Shown here piece by piece: positions 1-7,407 of a DNA stretch of 8,006 nucleotides. The stretch's first letter is position 1. Each line of letters opens with the position of its first letter. A program made the position numbers and the translations under genes. Source of the stretch: Candidatus Omnitrophota bacterium (GTDB lineage: Bacteria > Omnitrophota > Gorgyraeia > 2-01-FULL-45-10); assembly GCA_003140915.1 (NCBI GenBank), contig PLLI01000111.1, forward strand, positions 1-8,006, given 5' to 3'. The notes beneath the pieces are model-generated. The model had not been told where the DNA came from. It made no database searches and worked only from the letters and a program-made list of their open reading frames with translations.

Positions 1-39
1 GCTCCAAAGGCTGGTGTGCTACCCTTACACCACCGGGCA
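1..39 (-). tRNA. tRNA-Gln (anticodon TTG), 5' part, cut by window edge
   Basis: Read on the minus strand from 39, the sequence gives a 7-nt 5' acceptor strand (TGCCCGG), T8-G9, a D-arm with stem GTGT/GCAC around loop AAGGGTA, the anticodon 5' stem CCAGC and the loop CTTTGGA. Position 33 is T and positions 34-36 are TTG, which reads glutamine codon CAA. Only the first two bases of the anticodon 3' stem are inside the window, so the variable loop, T-arm, acceptor 3' strand and any CCA lie beyond the edge. The D-arm and anticodon stem pair correctly. It sits downstream of spoVG on the same strand, with only a large inverted repeat between them. The identity would change only if the stem were registered differently: a one-base shift would read TGG (Pro), but that breaks the CCAGC/GC pairing. 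Confidence 0.85.
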
Positions 40-41
40 AT

Positions 42-134
42 AAGTGATGTAGGTTCATAGGGTATAGGTTGTAGGCCGAACATTATCAAGGTCTTTCTTG
101 CACCCTACACCCTTCACCCTACAACCTACAACTT
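42..134. repeat. Long imperfect inverted repeat made of degenerate 7-mers
   Basis: The right arm (about 101-135) is a run of five degenerate heptamers: CACCCTA, CACCCTT, CACCCTA, CAACCTA, CAACTTC. The left arm (48-75) holds the same kind of unit in the opposite orientation. The arms 48-75 and 104-130 can pair as an imperfect stem of about 27 bp that includes an exact 11-bp block (TAGGTTGTAGG at 65-75 against 118-128). AAGT/ACTT at 42-45 and 131-134 extends the base, and 76-103 forms the loop. The structure fills almost the whole gap between the spoVG stop and the tRNA-Gln 5' end. The stem is not followed by a T-tract on the minus strand, so it does not look like a classical rho-independent terminator. 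It could be a dispersed palindromic repeat or an RNA processing or stability element. Confidence 0.7.
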
Positions 135-137
135 CTT

Positions 138-611
138 TTATAACTCTATATCGTTATCTTCCTCTGTCTCACGCGGCGCAGCAACACGCGGTGAAGCTAC
201 ATGGACGGCTGCGGGGGCTTGAGACGGTGAAGCCTTCTTTTCGTTTTCGTAAGCTTCCAGTACTTTTTTCTGGATATAGTCTCTGCACTCCGCTGAGATC
301 GGGTGGGCTATATCCTTATGCTCCGGCTGCCTTACCATATCGTCGCCGGGCTGGAATACCTTAGGCTCTTGCGCCGGAAGGGAGGAGCCGCACTGGTTGC
401 AAAATTTCGACCTGACCGCGTTCCTGAAACCGCATTTTGGGCACGGGTCCTTTATCTTTCTTGAAGGCATTGCGACGAACATCCCCTTATTGCCCTCTAT
501 CACCTTTACATTCCTGACGACGAAACAGCTGTCGAAAGTTAGCGTCGCATAAGCCTTCAATTTTTTATCCTGTCCTTCTTTCAAGAAAATTTTTACTTCG
601 GTAATATCCAT
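138..611 (-). CDS. spoVG: SpoVG-family protein with an inserted zinc ribbon
   Basis: SpoVG proteins are small DNA/RNA-binding regulators, usually about 85-100 residues. This one has 157. Residues 1-55 match the SpoVG N-terminal core (MDITEVKIF, TLTFDSCFVVRNVKVIEG, GMFVAMPSRK), and the C-terminal SpoVG motif DIAHPIS resumes at residue 100, followed by the usual helix ending EAYENE. Between the halves lies a zinc ribbon, C57-x2-C60-x10-C71-x2-C74, and a linker to about residue 99. A proline/alanine-rich tail then ends in the acidic tip EEDNDIEL. The start at 611 is chosen because AGGAG (622-626) is 10 nt upstream. An in-frame ATG at 620 is only 1 nt from that site and would add MHI. The Shine-Dalgarno overlaps the ispE stop codon, which implies translational coupling. 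The family call is firm. The specific target is unknown, and a sporulation role is not implied. Confidence 0.9.
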   Translation of the reverse strand: MDITEVKIFLKEGQDKKLKAYATLTFDSCFVVRNVKVIEGNKGMFVAMPSRKIKDPCPKCGFRNAVRSKFCNQCGSSLPAQEPKVFQPGDDMVRQPEHKDIAHPISAECRDYIQKKVLEAYENEKKASPSQAPAAVHVASPRVAAPRETEEDNDIEL

Positions 612-621
612 GATGTGCATG

Positions 622-626
622 CTCCT
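622..626 (-). promoter_or_regulatory. Shine-Dalgarno AGGAG for spoVG, overlapping the ispE stop
   Basis: AGGAG on the minus strand at 626-622 shares bases with the ispE TAG stop (627-625). It is 10 nt from ATG 611 but only 1 nt from ATG 620, so it decides in favour of the shorter spoVG product. Ribosomes ending ispE would stop on this site. Confidence 0.7.
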
Positions 627-1500
627 AAATTTTTGTTCCTGCGATCAATACCTGCCAGCTTTTACGTTCGCCTGCCGGCGTTTTTCGAAATAACTCCCTT
701 TTCGCCGCCATTGCCTCCTTTCTCGTCCTGCACAGACAAAATACGCTCGGCCCACTTCCTGATACAATAGCCTTCCTGCCAAGATAAGAGGCCAAGCGTT
801 CTACGATACGTCCCAAAACCATTTTTTTAGCTATCGCTATGTGTTCTAAGTCGTTGTAGAGCATGCGTTCCAGCGAGTTATAATCATAGGTGCCATTTAA
901 AGAACGAGGTATTTTAACATCTCTCATTTTAATTGTCAATAGGTCAAATGCCTCGTAAATATCCTTTGTGGATAGCTTAAATCCGGGGTATATGATTAGG
1001 TGCCAAAGGCGGGCCTTGCAATTTATCTTACTTAATACGTCCCCTTTCTCTCGGCCTATCGCAAAAGGCGTTTGTAAGAGGAAGAATGGGACATCGGCCC
1101 CCAGTTTTTTTCCTAATGCGGCCAATTCGCCTTCTTTTAATTTCAACCTGAATAGGCTGTTCAGCCCCATCAATACGCTTGCCGCATCGGAACTGCCGCC
1201 GCCCAGGCCGGCCGCTATCGGAATATTCTTCTTTATATATATTCGTACGCCGCTTTTGACCCTGGCGTGCTTTAAAATAAGCTCTGCGGCCTTGTAAACC
1301 AGGTTATCTTTCGGGTTGCGGGTTATAAATTTATCGGAAGATACCGTTATGCCGGATGGGCGTTTTGTGATGGTAATGGTATCCGCGAGCGAAATTCGTT
1401 CGAAAAGCGTAGATATGTTATGGTAGCCGTCTTTACGCTTGTTCAGGATTTTCAGGAAGAGGTTTACTTTCGCAGGTGCCGTCAGTGTAATTGAAGTCAT
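625..1500 (-). CDS. ispE: 4-diphosphocytidyl-2-C-methyl-D-erythritol kinase
   Basis: IspE is the GHMP-family kinase of the cytosolic MEP pathway. It phosphorylates the 2-hydroxyl of CDP-methylerythritol with ATP on the way to IPP and DMAPP. The 291-residue product has the family's usual length. Visible signatures are the N-terminal APAKVNL with catalytic Lys11, DGYHNISTLF (residues 24-33), the glycine-rich ATP loop GLGGGSSDAA (98-107), GADVPFF with catalytic Asp136, and the C-terminal GHMP motif SGSGPS (247-252). The ATG at 1500 gives the canonical family start, although no clear Shine-Dalgarno precedes it. The gene follows a 270-bp repeat-rich gap after xerD and is tightly followed by spoVG, as ispE and spoVG also neighbour each other in Firmicutes. 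No promoter was recognised in the gap, so ispE may depend on readthrough from xerD or on a promoter I could not identify. Confidence 0.96.
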   Translation of the reverse strand: MTSITLTAPAKVNLFLKILNKRKDGYHNISTLFERISLADTITITKRPSGITVSSDKFITRNPKDNLVYKAAELILKHARVKSGVRIYIKKNIPIAAGLGGGSSDAASVLMGLNSLFRLKLKEGELAALGKKLGADVPFFLLQTPFAIGREKGDVLSKINCKARLWHLIIYPGFKLSTKDIYEAFDLLTIKMRDVKIPRSLNGTYDYNSLERMLYNDLEHIAIAKKMVLGRIVERLASYLGRKAIVSGSGPSVFCLCRTRKEAMAAKRELFRKTPAGERKSWQVLIAGTKI

Positions 1501-1505
1501 ATTTT

Positions 1506-1769
1506 AAAATTTTTCGATTACCGCAGGAGGAATCCCCGTAGGGATTCGTGCCGAACCATTTTTTTACTCACCAGGAATGTGATGTGGCGACGTGGTGAGC
1601 AGGGCGTTAAAATTTCGAGGCAGCGTACGAGAAATTTTACCGAGCGCAATTTTCACATGGCTGAAAATTGCGCGTCCCTGCGAACCACTCGACACAGCAC
1701 ATTCTATACTTTCGCGTCCCGCGAGGCATGAGCCCCGAGAGGGGATGACTTCTGATATCGAAAAATTTT
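1506..1769. repeat. Candidate MITE-like element with 13-bp terminal inverted repeats
   Basis: The xerD-ispE gap is bounded by exact 13-bp inverted repeats, AAAATTTTTCGAT at 1506-1518 and its complement at 1757-1769. Shortened copies occur inside: AAAATTTCGA at 1609-1618, and the inverse CGAGAAATTTTA at 1628-1639. Further internal palindromes are GAATCCC/GGGATTC (1530-1536/1541-1547), CTCACCA/TGGTGAG (1567-1573/1593-1599), TAAAATTTC/GAAATTTTA (1608-1616/1631-1639), a 12-bp pair at 1644-1673, TCGCG/CGCGA (1712-1724) and CCCC/GGGG (1733-1744). CGCGTCCC occurs twice in direct orientation (1671-1678, 1713-1720), each followed by GCGA with a one-base difference. There is no transposase and I see no convincing target-site duplication. 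A non-autonomous mobile repeat is the leading reading. A structured RNA or intercistronic regulatory region is the alternative. Confidence 0.5.
1644..1673. repeat. Perfect 12-bp palindrome inside the xerD-ispE element
   Basis: GCGCAATTTTCA (1644-1655) and TGAAAATTGCGC (1662-1673) are exact inverse complements around a 6-nt loop, CATGGC. It is the strongest hairpin of the gap. Neither strand has a T-tract after it, so it is not a standard intrinsic terminator. Confidence 0.8.
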
Positions 1770-1772
1770 CCA

Positions 1773-2660
1773 TTAGGCCCTCGGGTGGAATTGTTTATGG
1801 ATGGACTTTAACCGCGTGCGGTCGATGTGCGTATAAATTTGAGTTGTTGCGATATCCGCATGGCCCAGCATTTCCTGGACGACCCTCAGGTCGGCGCCGT
1901 GCTCGAGGAGGTGCGTCGCAAAACTGTGGCGCAGGGTATGCGGCGTTATATCTTTCTTTATCCGCGCAAGTTTCGCATATCGTTTTATCATCTTCCAGAA
2001 AGTGACCCGCGATATCTTCTTCCCTAAGCGCGATATGAATAGGTGCGGGTCTTCTTTTCCCTTGAGCAAGCCGGGCCTGACTTTCTCCAGATATCTCGTG
2101 ACCGCTTCTTTTGCCTTCTTCCCTATCGGCACGATCCTCTCTTTGTCGCCCTTGCCCCTGCATTTTATAAAACTGACATCGAGGTTCACGCCTTCCTTGG
2201 TAAGCTCCACCACCTCCGAGACCCTCATGCCCGTCGCATACATCAGCTCGAGCACTGCCCGGTCCCTTATTCCTATATTATCCCTGAGGTCGGGCTTGCT
2301 AAGGAGTTTATCGACTTCATCTATATTCAGTACATCCGGAAGGCCCCTTATGAGTTTTGGCGACTCAATCACCCCCGAGACGTCCTCTTTGGCGAGGTGT
2401 TCCTGAATGAGAAATCTGTAAAACATCTTTATCGCGACAAGCGCCCTCGATATCGAATTGGCGCCTATGCCTTTATCTTTTAGATAGAGCATATAGCTTG
2501 TAATATCCTGCCGCTTTATCTTACCCACGTCTTTTATCCCGACAGCTTCCATGCGGCCGATAAAATGCTCGAGGTCCGTCCTATAGGCCGATATCGTATT
2601 CTTGCTAAGGCCTCTTTCGACCGTAAGGTAATTCAGGAATTCGTCCAATAAATGTTTCAT
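1773..2660 (-). CDS. xerD: XerD/XerC-type tyrosine recombinase
   Basis: This site-specific tyrosine recombinase probably resolves chromosome dimers at dif. The 295-residue length is typical of XerC/XerD. Residues 1-90 form the SAM-like core-binding domain (FLNYLTVERGLSKNTISAY) and residues 110-290 the catalytic domain. All catalytic residues are visible: Arg146 in ATGMRVSE, Lys170 in RGKGDKER, His241 and Arg244 in HTLRHSFATHLLEHGADLR, His267 in LGHA, and the nucleophile Tyr276 in IYTH. Their spacing matches E. coli XerD closely. The ATG at 2660 follows the upstream hydrolase stop by one base (TGATATG), and no strong Shine-Dalgarno is present, which suggests coupling. Position within a housekeeping operon with ligA, and lack of mobile-element neighbours, favour a chromosomal Xer protein over a phage or integron integrase. 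XerC versus XerD cannot be settled from this window. Confidence 0.93.
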   Translation of the reverse strand: MKHLLDEFLNYLTVERGLSKNTISAYRTDLEHFIGRMEAVGIKDVGKIKRQDITSYMLYLKDKGIGANSISRALVAIKMFYRFLIQEHLAKEDVSGVIESPKLIRGLPDVLNIDEVDKLLSKPDLRDNIGIRDRAVLELMYATGMRVSEVVELTKEGVNLDVSFIKCRGKGDKERIVPIGKKAKEAVTRYLEKVRPGLLKGKEDPHLFISRLGKKISRVTFWKMIKRYAKLARIKKDITPHTLRHSFATHLLEHGADLRVVQEMLGHADIATTQIYTHIDRTRLKSIHKQFHPRA

Positions 2661-2661
2661 A

Positions 2662-3279
2662 TCAGCTCAGGAACGGGTTATCGCGCCGCTCTCTGCCTAT
2701 CGTCGATTCTTCTCCGTGGCCGGGATAGATGACCGTATCGTCCGCCAACGTCATGAGTTTATTCTTTATCGAATTTAACAACGCCGTTTCATCCCCATAA
2801 TCAAAATCTGTCCGGCCCACTCCGCTATTAAAGAGCGTATCGCCGGTAAAGACGATCCCGTCTAACTTTAATGAGATCGAGCCGGGCGTGTGGCCCGGTG
2901 TATGGAGAACCGTCAATTTAAGCGCGCCGACTTCGATCGTGTCGCCATCCTTGAGGAGCCTCGCGGCCGGTGGTGATTTAACGCTGAATATGAACATGCG
3001 CGACATGTTCTTGTCGGGATCGCCGAGAAAATCTTTGTCGAGCGAGTGTATATAGATCGGCACGCCGAAATTCCCGTTTGCACCGATGTGGTCGCCGTGG
3101 CCGTGCGTATTTATGATGAATTTGAGCTCGAAACCGTTATTCTTTATAAAATCCTTGATCTTTTTCGCGTCTGCGCCCGGGTCGATCAGACAGGCTTTTT
3201 TGGTGGCCGGGTCTGCCAGGAGATAGGCGTTTACGGCAAGCGGCCCTACGATAAACTTTTTTAGGAAAAAACTATTCAT
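2662..3279 (-). CDS. Metallo-beta-lactamase-fold hydrolase (YcbL/glyoxalase II-like)
   Basis: This 205-residue metal-dependent hydrolase belongs to the glyoxalase II-like branch of the metallo-beta-lactamase superfamily and has the usual single-domain length. It shows the whole metal site: the THGHGDH motif with His59, His61, Asp63 and His64; His130 in HTPGHTPGS; bridging Asp147 in FTGDTLF; and His188 in YPGHGEES. The C-terminal GRERRDNPFL is typical of YcbL-like proteins. The N-terminus VGPLAVNAYLL also fits. Likely substrates are thioesters such as S-lactoylglutathione-type compounds, but specificity cannot be read here. The gene overlaps the lipoprotein gene upstream. A TTG at 3285 would add two residues and has AGGA 6 nt away, whereas the chosen ATG lies 12 nt from AGGA, so the exact start is uncertain. 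There is no signal peptide, so it is cytoplasmic. Confidence 0.92.
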   Translation of the reverse strand: MNSFFLKKFIVGPLAVNAYLLADPATKKACLIDPGADAKKIKDFIKNNGFELKFIINTHGHGDHIGANGNFGVPIYIHSLDKDFLGDPDKNMSRMFIFSVKSPPAARLLKDGDTIEVGALKLTVLHTPGHTPGSISLKLDGIVFTGDTLFNSGVGRTDFDYGDETALLNSIKNKLMTLADDTVIYPGHGEESTIGRERRDNPFLS

Positions 3280-3762
3280 CGTCAAAACTTTTCCTGAGAT
3301 AATCCTTTACCTTGTTGTAACAGAAACCCCTTTTGATAGCGCGGTCCTCTCGTTCAAGGGTCCTGCGGATATCGTCCCTCTTGGCGAAGTTAAGTTCTCC
3401 CCTGAATATGGCCTCTTTAGCGTCTTCCATCTTCTCTATGTGAGGCTGCATCTCCTCCGCTTTTGTCGGGATCAGTATATTCTGCATGTCCTTGAGATGC
3501 CCGACCGCCTCCTCGATACACTGCTTGTCCTTCTTATTATTCTCGCCTATTACCTGTATAAGCTGCGACTGCCATGATTCCCAATACGCATAATGCTGCT
3601 TATAAAGTTCTGGCGACGGCTTCCTGGTATATTTTTTCAACTGGTAGAAATGCGGGTTTTTGACCGTCGTCTTCTTCCGCGTAAATTTCTTTTGCAGCGC
3701 TTCGCAGCCGGTCAGGCTCATCGCCAAAAAAATTACCGATAGGAGAACGATCCATTTCTTCA

Positions 3763-3763
<1 letters not shown>
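3272..3763 (-). CDS. Putative lipoprotein of unknown function
   Basis: I do not recognise this 163-residue protein. It starts with GTG at 3763, which shares a base with the ligA stop (TAGTG); AGAGG lies 7 nt upstream. The N-terminus is a type II signal peptide: MKK, a hydrophobic core to residue 16, then the lipobox LTGC with the lipidated Cys20. Residue +2 is Glu, not Asp, so if the host is Gram-negative, outer-membrane sorting is expected. Residues 21-50 are very basic (KKFTRKKTT, KKYTRKPS). Then follows an aromatic stretch (YKQHYAYWESW, 54-64) and an apparently all-helical, charged C-terminal half with Cys82 and Cys148. The 3' end overlaps the hydrolase gene start. Co-translation with ligA and the hydrolase looks certain from the overlaps, but nothing shows a shared function. 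Confidence 0.85.
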
Positions 3764-6512
<2,749 letters not shown>

Positions 6513-6515
6513 AAT

Positions 6516-6806
6516 TTAGAAGCGAATATCAAAGCCGTCGAATTCGCCGGCCGCATCACCCCACTCCACATCGACGTCCCGTATATACCCCTTGAATATG
6601 TCGGCTATCTTGCGCAAGAACTCTTCTATGTCCGGCTGTCTGCCTTCACAAAGGACCTCTACCCGTCCGTCAGGTAAATTTTTCGCCCATCCGGTCAGTC
6701 CCAAAGAGCCTGCTATCCGTTCAGCCGTATACCTGAAACCGATACCCTGGACCGAACCGGTATAATATGTGTGAAGGCGTTTATTGGCGGCAGTTTTTTT
6801 GACCAT
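6516..6806 (-). CDS. acyP: Acylphosphatase
   Basis: Acylphosphatase hydrolyses carboxyl-phosphate bonds of small acyl phosphates in the cytoplasm. The 96-residue product has the family's compact length. The core signatures are visible: the phosphate-binding loop [10 protein letters not shown] with catalytic Arg25, and [13 protein letters not shown] with catalytic Asn43. The fold continues as [14 protein letters not shown] and ends with a typical C-terminal FDIRF. The reading frame stays open upstream to 6863, but that part is the complement of tRNA-Pro (its translation includes DGSNPS from the T-arm region), so the ATG at 6806 is chosen. No Shine-Dalgarno is seen. Only 8 nt separate the ATG from the encoded CCA of tRNA-Pro, so if the two are cotranscribed, tRNA 3' processing would leave an almost leaderless mRNA. 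It is followed at 3 nt by the phosphoesterase gene. Confidence 0.92.
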   Translation of the reverse strand: MVKKTAANKRLHTYYTGSVQGIGFRYTAERIAGSLGLTGWAKNLPDGRVEVLCEGRQPDIEEFLRKIADIFKGYIRDVDVEWGDAAGEFDGFDIRF

Positions 6807-6814
6807 ATATAGAG

Positions 6815-6891
6815 TGGTCGGGGCGGACGGATTCGAACCGTCGACCTCTTGGTCCCGAACCAAGCGCGCTAGCCAGCTGCGCTACGCCCCG
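6815..6891 (-). tRNA. tRNA-Pro (anticodon CGG) with encoded CCA
   Basis: The cloverleaf is complete on the minus strand: acceptor CGGGGCG (6891-6885) pairing with CGCCCCG (6825-6819); T8-A9; D-stem GCGC/GCGC with loop AGCTGGCTA; anticodon stem CTTGG/CCAAG with loop TTCGGGA; variable loop AGGTC; and T-stem GACGG/CCGTC with loop TTCGAAT. Positions 34-36 are CGG, which reads proline codon CCG. Discriminator A73 (6818) is followed by an encoded CCA (6817-6815). It lies only 8 nt before the acylphosphatase start codon. Confidence 0.97.
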
Positions 6892-6897
6892 ACATAA

Positions 6898-6929
6898 CTC
6901 ATTATGTTAACATATCGTTAAATTATGAG
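6898..6929. promoter_or_regulatory. AT-rich imperfect palindrome upstream of tRNA-Pro
   Basis: CTCATTATGTTAAC (6898-6911) and GTTAAATTATGAG (6917-6929) are inverse complements apart from one mismatch and one missing base, around ATATC. The palindrome ends 6 nt upstream of the tRNA 5' end, so it overlaps where the promoter must lie. A weak -10-like CATAAT is contained in the arm on the minus strand, but I see no matching -35. It may be an operator, a promoter with chance symmetry, or neither. The AT-rich context makes such symmetry less surprising. Confidence 0.35.
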
Positions 6930-6952
6930 CAAATAAAATTAAAAGGAGTGAA

Positions 6953-6982
6953 CAAAAAGCCCCGGGAATAGATCCCGGGGCT
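6953..6982 (-). terminator. Rho-independent terminator of the TIGR04073-like gene
   Basis: A perfect 10-bp stem, AGCCCCGGGA (6958-6967) with TCCCGGGGCT (6973-6982), encloses a 5-nt loop. On the minus strand it is followed directly by a run of T (complement of the A-run 6954-6958). It begins 25 nt after the stop codon of the secreted-protein gene and ends that transcript before tRNA-Pro. On the plus strand no T-run follows, so it works in one direction. Confidence 0.92.
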
Positions 6983-7007
6983 AAAAAATACGGATATATC
7001 CTATGCC

Positions 7008-7346
7008 TTACCAGTTATACTCCTCAAAAAAGAATTCAGGGTCTTTGAGGATGGGCTCGTAATTTTTCGGCTCAGCTATCGGGAACGTGAGAACCTCGTA
7101 TATCCCTACAAACAGGCGCGTGCCCATCATGCCGATACCCTTTAAAACGCCGTAAGTGGCTCCAGCCATCGGCCCGTCATTCTTATTTACTCTGGAAACC
7201 TGCAAAGGCAGCTCAAACGGAAATGTGCCTATATTGCATAGGCCGCGGCCCAACTTCCTCAGCGAACCATCACAATATCCAGGCGTGGCAAAGACAACGG
7301 CAAGTAAGAGTACCATCAATCCGATTAAAATAGTCCTTTTAGTCAT
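7008..7346 (-). CDS. Secreted TIGR04073-like exosortase-associated protein
   Basis: The 112-residue product has an N-terminal signal peptide (MTKRT, hydrophobic core about 6-20, likely cleavage near GYC/D at 25-26). The mature part resembles the 'exosortase system-associated protein, TIGR04073 family': RKLGRGLCNIGTFPFELP (30-47), GATYGVLKGIGMMGTRLFVGIYEVLTFPI (62-90, described here in parts: the TYG, KGIGM and YEVLTFP blocks), then YEPIL and PEFFF near the end. The biochemical role of that family is not known; the name comes from genomic association. An ATG at 7364 would add six residues, but it falls at or before the predicted transcription start. The ATG at 7346 has AGGGGG 5 nt upstream and is preferred. 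With its own promoter and terminator it is a single-gene unit. No exosortase or PEP-CTERM gene is in the window. Confidence 0.8.
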   Translation of the reverse strand: MTKRTILIGLMVLLLAVVFATPGYCDGSLRKLGRGLCNIGTFPFELPLQVSRVNKNDGPMAGATYGVLKGIGMMGTRLFVGIYEVLTFPIAEPKNYEPILKDPEFFFEEYNW

Positions 7347-7351
7347 CCCTA

Positions 7352-7357
7352 CCCCCT
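7352..7357 (-). promoter_or_regulatory. Shine-Dalgarno AGGGGG fixing the start at 7346
   Basis: AGGGGG on the minus strand (7357-7352) lies 5 nt before ATG 7346-7344. It is downstream of the alternative ATG at 7364, so it supports the shorter reading frame of the TIGR04073-like gene. Confidence 0.75.
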
Positions 7358-7367
7358 TTTGCATAAG

Positions 7368-7396
7368 ATTATATCATTAAATCCATAATATTTCAA
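7368..7396 (-). promoter_or_regulatory. Extended -10 sigma70-like promoter
   Basis: On the minus strand, TTGAAA (7396-7391) and a perfect TATAAT (7373-7368) are separated by exactly 17 bp. TG one base before the -10 hexamer (TGATATAAT) makes it an extended -10 promoter. Transcription should start near 7361, giving a leader of about 15 nt before ATG 7346. It lies right after the ribE stop and drives the secreted-protein gene. Confidence 0.88.
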
Positions 7397-7407
7397 CTTT
7401 ATTTGGC

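Noticed and set aside
101..135. The heptamer run as a CRISPR array
   Set aside because: Units are 7 nt, contiguous and degenerate, with no spacers and no cas genes nearby.
1564..1773. A 69-codon minus-strand frame that begins at TAATG on the xerD stop and would be ideally coupled to xerD
   Set aside because: It runs straight through the palindromes and repeats of the xerD-ispE element, resembles no family I know, and its codons merely reflect the repeat sequence. The TAATG junction is suggestive but not enough to call a gene.
1592..2483. Several plus-strand open frames opposite xerD
   Set aside because: They are antisense shadows of a clear tyrosine recombinase with a full catalytic set and show no family signature of their own. 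The same holds for plus-strand frames opposite ispE, ligA and the phosphoesterase.
1773..2660. The tyrosine recombinase as an integrase marking a mobile island or integron, with the adjacent palindromes as attachment or attC sites
   Set aside because: Length, catalytic spacing and position inside a housekeeping run fit a chromosomal Xer protein. There are no cassette genes, and the palindromes lack the organisation of attC sites. A link between the recombinase and the element cannot be excluded but has no direct support.
6807..6863. A 19-codon N-terminal extension of the acylphosphatase
   Set aside because: This stretch is the tRNA-Pro 3' half. The translation carries the well-known tRNA artefact DGSNPS, and the conserved acylphosphatase domain begins after 6806.
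7347..7364. Six-codon extension of the TIGR04073-like protein from ATG 7364
   Set aside because: The predicted transcription start is near 7361 and the Shine-Dalgarno lies downstream of this ATG.
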